The notes under the pieces: generated by a model | The model's input: only the letters and a program-made list of their open reading frames with translations | What the model was told of the DNA's origin: nothing | The model's database searches: none | Translations under genes and position numbers: made by a program | Assembly: GCA_027943335.1 (NCBI GenBank) | Contig: BSBK01009254.1 | Coordinates: forward strand, 543,659-607,658 | From: Chamaecyparis obtusa | Lineage: Eukaryota > Streptophyta > Pinopsida > Cupressales > Cupressaceae | Length of the DNA: 64,000 nt | Reading direction: 5' to 3' | Shown: positions 59,764 to 64,000 of the stretch, piece after piece | How the letters are laid out: every line of letters begins with the position of its first letter | Position numbering within the stretch: position 1 is the stretch's first letter

Positions 59764-59995
59764 AGATAAACCTTATGAAACAAGATAAAGAGTTGTGTTA
59801 AAAAGAAAATGTAGACTCTTAATGGAGCCTCAAGTTCAAACCCTATGAGTCACGATTAAGTATAAAAATGGAGTTAAAAGAAAGTGGGCATTCTCAATGG
59901 GGCTCCAGATTCAAACTCTATGAGACATAACTAGCTATGAAAATTTTGTTAAAAAGTAGATGAACCTTTCTAGTGGAGCCCCAAGATTAGACCAC
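59764..59995 (+). repeat. Tandem repeat, ~76-bp unit, 3 copies
   Basis: Three diverged copies, each running CC(T)TATGA...GTTAAAAAG...TGGAGCC(T/C)CAAG(A/T)TCAAA. It follows the PPR fragment directly. Confidence 0.75.
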
Positions 59996-60234
59996 TTTGT
60001 ATTCAAATGCACCATTTTGCTATTACAACAAAATCCCTTTGACTTCAGGTAGTGCTTCTTACTGATGTGTATTTTTTCATGCATTTTAATAGTATGTCAT
60101 ATGATATTACACACAGTTCTTTGGAGAATCTAAGAAACGTTATGTTGTTGATCGTATTCCATGAAACATTCCAAAAATCTAATGACTATATTTTAAAAAA
60201 TTAAAATGCAGAGTAAGAGAAAAGAAATGCATAC

Positions 60235-60330
60235 CAGAAACTTTGTAGATTTCATCCATAACAAGCTCAAGAGATTCATCTTCTACATCGGTGAACTCAT
60301 TGATGAAGTTCACCATGACCCTTAGGGCTT
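60235..60330 (-). pseudogene. Possible lone exon, unassigned
   Basis: Minus strand: TTTCACAATAG (3' splice-like), then 96 bases open in one frame (ALRVMVNFINEFTDVED, ESLELVMDEIYKVS), then GTATGC (5' splice-like). Codon phases at both ends agree (phase 1). The peptide looks like real protein but I cannot name the family. No partner exon seen. Could be chance. Confidence 0.35.
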
Positions 60331-61149
60331 CTATTGTGAAAGACAACCTAAACTTTATCTAGATATTTTTAAGGGTTTGAGACCTCATTTTCTATTATTT
60401 TTTCCTCATTGGTCTTCCTTCACATGCTTTCCTCCGCTCTTATTTAGACAAAGAAACTTTATTTTCCCTCCAAATTTATTTTTTCACTACCTTTCACAAA
60501 TTTTTTTCTTTAATTTTTTTTCACTTGAACACCCTTTATTTATGTGAATGCACCTATTTTTAACCTTGATGAAAAAATAGGTAAAAATAATATCTATAAA
60601 AATGATCAGCACACAATTGATTTAATAGATTATAAAATAATTCTATTTTAAAAAATAATTAACATAAAGTTTGAAAAAGAAACTTTTTACATATCAAAAG
60701 AGATCATTGATATTTCTATTTCACGTTATTAAGATGGTTGAGTATATCAACAAGCGAAGATAGAAGTGAATCAATCTTCATTTTTTGCGCAAAATACTTT
60801 TTTAGGGAGAAATATTCATTTTCAGTAGACTTGACCATTAGGTTTCTAAAATCTATGTAAATTGAATCTAATTGCTTCTAGAAATAGCTACTATAATAAA
60901 GAAAAATCATCTTTTTAAATGATTTCAATAGTTTCATAAGGTCACAACTTCATAAATAATCAAGTTCTACTGAGTGTAAAGTTCTAAATTCAATTTTGAT
61001 CAAATAGACATCCTTCAATATTTCAATTTTTTATATTGAATTGTTTTTAAACTAAAATTAGGAGCCTAATAAGGGGGTTAAATCTTACACAACCATAACC
61101 TAAAGGCATAAAAAAATACATTGGATTTTCTATATTGAATTGTTTTTAA
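60331..61149. other. Intergenic DNA, no gene
   Basis: AT-rich, no coding or repeat structure identified. Confidence 0.45.
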
Positions 61150-61360
61150 ATTATTAGTGACTAATTATTTAGTCATTTTTATTTGTTTGACCTTGTGATT
61201 TTACCCAATGACTAAATTAGTCATTTATTTAGTCACTTATACTTGTGAATTGTAAAACATTAGTAAAAATTGATCAGTTTTAGTCACATGACTAAACATT
61301 TTAGTCATGTCACTAAAAGATTTAGTCACGTAGTCATTTATTTTCCAAATTGTACTAGTG
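61150..61360 (-). mobile_element. CACTA-like transposon terminus
   Basis: The minus strand starts CACTAGTACAATTTGG at 61360 and continues with the same AAAATAAATGACTACGTGAC and TTTAGTCA/TGACTAAA subterminal words as at 19590-19757. It abuts the gypsy LTR edge at 61361, so the element inserted in that LTR. The other terminus and the 3-bp target duplication could not be found. Confidence 0.7.
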
Positions 61361-62470
61361 ATTATTCAAGGGTGCAAATTTTGGTGCATAATAGGTAGAT
61401 CCGAGTTCTTGACTTGTGAAGCCCTCGACATGTTCATCATGAGGTGGTAGAGTGAATATCTGACTTGCAATCACATAGGACTTACACAAGGTGACTAGGA
61501 AAGCTTTTCTTCTAGTTGTTGAGAGTTGAAGGCATACCAAGGGTGTACAAATCACTAGCTAGAGGAGCATCTTGCAATAGATCCCATCTGGAGAGGTTAT
61601 TGCACCTGAGGATTAGAAAATGCCACCTAGAATGATGAACCCTAGAAGGTTAGAACAAATGATGGAATATTTAAGAGTTGAGATGAGGAATGAGATCAGA
61701 AATGTGATGAATGGATTGAGAAGGAATATTTAAGAGTTGAGATGATGAATGAGATCATAAATGTGATGAATGGGTTGAGAAGGAATCCTAAGATTGGAGA
61801 GGAATATGAGGAGGTTGTTGAAGATCTTGAGGATATGGATGTTGAGATCCCTGCAAATGAAGAAATATTGTTGAGAGCGATGGCACAAGTAAGTAAGAGT
61901 CGTAGGATGGATGTTTCTACTTTCACTAGCTCATTGCATCCTGAGGATTTGATAGACTCGATTGGAGAGTTAGAAGATCACTTTGAGCTTGAAGATGTTA
62001 GAGATCCACAGAGAGTTAGGTTAGCACAAACTAAGTTGAAGGGTCATGCTACCTTATAGTGGAAGGAATTACAAAAATATAGAGAGTAGCACAGTGAGAC
62101 AAAAATCACTAGATGGAAGGTGATGGTTGCTAGGTTAAAATCTAAATTCATTCCTAAGGATTATGAGTTAGATTTGTTCAAGAAATTGTAGAACTTGAAG
62201 GTAGATATGATGAAGGAAAGTTGGTATCTAATTATATGAAAGGTAAAGTGAAGCAGTTGAGGACCTTGGTTGTGGAACAAATAAAGGCTTGTAACAGCGG
62301 TAGATCAGTTATGCAAAAGGGAAGATGTAGTAATCTAAGCCCTAATTTTTCTAGAATATATGACAGAAAGAGTGTAGAGGTGCAGAGGCAGAGAGTTGTA
62401 GATGAAGAGGATGTTTGGATTAAAAAAAAGCACGTGATTTATGTTCCACGCCTTGTTAAATGTTCATAAG
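61361..62470 (+). mobile_element. E7: gypsy element remnant (LTR end and gag)
   Basis: 61361-61393 (ATTCAAGGGTGCAAATTTTG + GTGCATAATA) matches the end of the E6 5' LTR (about 40881-40912), so this is an LTR end of a related element. The gag follows. Nothing of pol was seen before the sequence loses coding character near 62470. Confidence 0.65.
61620..62470 (+). pseudogene. E7 gag remnant
   Basis: ATG at 61620 (MPPRMMNPRRLEQMMEYL). A 59-bp tandem duplication (61664-61722 and 61723-61781) breaks the frame because 59 is not a multiple of three. Then NEEILLRAMAQVSKSRR, HPEDLIDSIGELEDHFELED, RVRLAQTKLKGHATL, stop, WKELQKYRE, stop, ITRWKVMVARLKSKFIP, LFKKL, stop: the retrotransposon gag core of gypsy elements. 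Stops at 62057, 62087 and 62189 are all TAG. Confidence 0.85.
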
Positions 62471-63289
62471 TTTCTCTTGTGGAACATTTTTATCTTACCA
62501 GGGGTTTTTGATGTAGGAGCATCTTAGAATCTTGGCAATCTTGCATCAATAAAAAATGTTTATTTTCCTATTTTCTTGTTTGATCAGCCTGATGTTTTGG
62601 TTAGTGGTAGATTGTGCTTGTTCTTTTGAGTTGTGATTGCTATAGTGTGTTCTTGGCATCATCTTGGAGCTTTTCCTATTATTGTACCTCAATTGGATTC
62701 ATCACACCTGAGTTATGACAAATTCTTTGTGGGACTGCCCTATTCTTCATTTTGTAGTTGGTCATTATGGTTTTGTGATCATTTTCTGATCTACTGGTTG
62801 GTCTTTCCATGTGTGATCATGCTAGATCTTTGTTAAGTTGGAGGCCAACATATTTGTGTTGTCGCATCTCTTAATCCTTTCATTGGAGGTTGTTCCTAAG
62901 GATTTGGGGCCTAACCTATTTGTTGTAACATTTTTCTTGATTCTTGAGGAAATGTAATCTTTTATGGGCCAATCGATGATGTAAATTTATATATAAGCTA
63001 TGGAATTTTTCCTAAGTAGAGAAGGGGGAGATTGGGGGGATGATCTCTTAAATTACTTGGCTTAATTGGGCTAGATTTTCAAGGTTTTTTTTATGTAATT
63101 AGGCATGTATACTTGGCATGTAAGGTTGCATGTTGCAAACCTTGTAAATGATTTACCAATGATAATAAAAGGTTGAATCTCTCATTTTATTTCTATTTTG
63201 TCTTGTTGCTTCCATTTGTGTTGTATAGGCTGCAAAGGTTGGACCGATCTCCTTGAGGTTTCTCCATCCTTGACTGCATCACTTATGGA
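62471..63289. other. Non-coding stretch with element-like ends
   Basis: Plus strand has TTATATATAAGC near 62984 and GAAGGGGGAGATTGGGGGGATG at about 63021-63042, which resembles a PPT next to an LTR start. AATAAAAGG near 63166 may be a polyadenylation signal. No partner was found, so no element is called. Confidence 0.35.
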
Positions 63290-63892
63290 GAAAACCAACA
63301 CATGAATTTTGAATTTAAGCACTACACAAACCTTCTAAACATGTGCACCAAGCCACACACTTATAAACATCCATGCAGATCAATGTGGATCATTCTTTAA
63401 ACTAATCCTGTAGCTAACCTCACTATCAACAAACAAAAAATGACAAATTTAACCTTTGAATTGTTGGGGACCTAAAAACATGGTAGTGTAACATTCAAAA
63501 ACCTTAGACACTATAACTCAAAATGAAATCCAACAACTTCTTATGCAGAGGAATGTGGATTGTTCTCCCATAAGGACTTCAAATACTCTTTCCTACATAT
63601 TTCATCTTCTCATACTATCACCTTATATAAACACCTCATATTGACTCAACATCATCATCAAACATCATAACAATATCTAAATACTCATTTCCAGACCTCT
63701 TTCAACTTCCACATTGGAAATCACATCAATCTATTAGTTTGACTTCAATGATAACACTAAACATATATTGCTAATGATATCCCTCTTTTTCATTGATGAC
63801 AACACTAATGAAAAAAACAATTGATACCTTTCTCTTAGTCATCAACATCAAAATGTTTGACATCAATGACAACACAATACAAATTTTCAATA
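63290..63892 (-). repeat. Copia 3' LTR edge (E3 family), minus strand
   Basis: On the minus strand TATTGAAAATTTGTATTGTG begins at 63892 and runs into TTGTCATTGATGTCAAAC, parallel to the start of the E3 3' LTR. A TATA-like TTTATATAAGG sits at about 63622-63636. A second PPT/LTR-like junction (AAAAAGAGGGATATCATTAGC) lies about 105 bp further in, near 63785. The left end was not found; 63290 is only a guess. Confidence 0.55.
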
Positions 63893-63908
63893 ATCTCTCC
63901 CTTTTTCC
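63893..63908 (-). other. Polypurine tract of the minus-strand copia
   Basis: Minus-strand GGAAAAAGGGAGAGAT abutting the LTR edge at 63892; preceded by ATCAATGG as in the other elements. Confidence 0.7.
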
Positions 63909-63943
63909 ATTGATAGAAACACTTATAGTACCACCAACTAGTA

Positions 63944-63980
<37 letters not shown>

Positions 63981-64000
63981 GCTATATAGTATATATATAT
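63944..64000. repeat. (CT)n(AT)n microsatellite
   Basis: CT repeats 63944-63970, then AT-rich 63971-64000. Lies just inside the PPT of the minus-strand element, the same place as the (AG)n tract of E3. Confidence 0.95.

Noticed and set aside
1..64000. CRISPR array, bacterial operon, phage or tRNA/rRNA gene
   Set aside because: The tandem arrays have no spacer pattern, all coding relics are plant-type, and no cloverleaf or rRNA core was seen.

Overview
The window is AT-rich plant nuclear DNA built almost wholly of old, broken transposable elements. I see no intact cellular gene, tRNA, rRNA or CRISPR array. Long Ty1/copia LTRs (about 1.1-1.5 kb), a Ty3/gypsy element with an extra RNase H, tRNA-iMet primer sites, deep nesting, a TRIM, CACTA-type ends and relics of plant gene families (L-type lectin receptor kinase, PPR, CCT chaperonin) all point to a large repeat-rich plant genome. 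A conifer or other gymnosperm is my best guess, but nothing here proves it.

Layout. 1-5151: 5' half of a minus-strand copia element (E1), cut by the window start. 5312-5790: minisatellite with an 18-bp unit. 6174-13032: complete copia element (E2) on the plus strand, with two LTRs and a perfect ATAAA target duplication. 13038-23641: gene-poor DNA with LTR-like pieces, a CCT-epsilon pseudo-exon (17615-17946, minus), a CACTA-like end (to 19757), a complete TRIM (19955-20288), a gypsy-like LTR (21607-23092) and AT-rich repeats. 23642-39591: copia element E3. Its 3' LTR is split by a complete non-autonomous LTR element, E4 (29865-38489, TSD TAGTA), whose own 3' LTR is split by a solo LTR, E5 (36850-38337, TSD CTTGT). 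E3 itself sits in the 5' LTR of gypsy element E6 (39592-52088), so the nest is four levels deep. 52852-54440: a truncated lectin receptor-like kinase pseudogene with a TATA box. 54440-61150: intergenic DNA with small tandem repeats, a fold-back repeat, a hairpin, a PPR pseudogene and a possible lone exon. 61150-62470: a CACTA-like end abutting a gypsy LTR edge and gag remnant (E7). 63290-64000: the LTR edge of a minus-strand relative of E3, ending in a (CT)n(AT)n microsatellite.

How it fits together. E1, E2, E3 and E6 keep recognisable gag, protease, integrase, RT and RNase H in family order, but all are dead. Many in-frame stops are TAG where the family has glutamine (CAG), the expected scar of cytosine methylation at CHG sites. 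The most novel object is E4. It has proper LTRs, PBS, PPT and TSD, but no RT or integrase. It carries a gag C-terminal-like coiled coil with four zinc-knuckle positions, then a separate reading frame of about 1,000 codons that I cannot assign.
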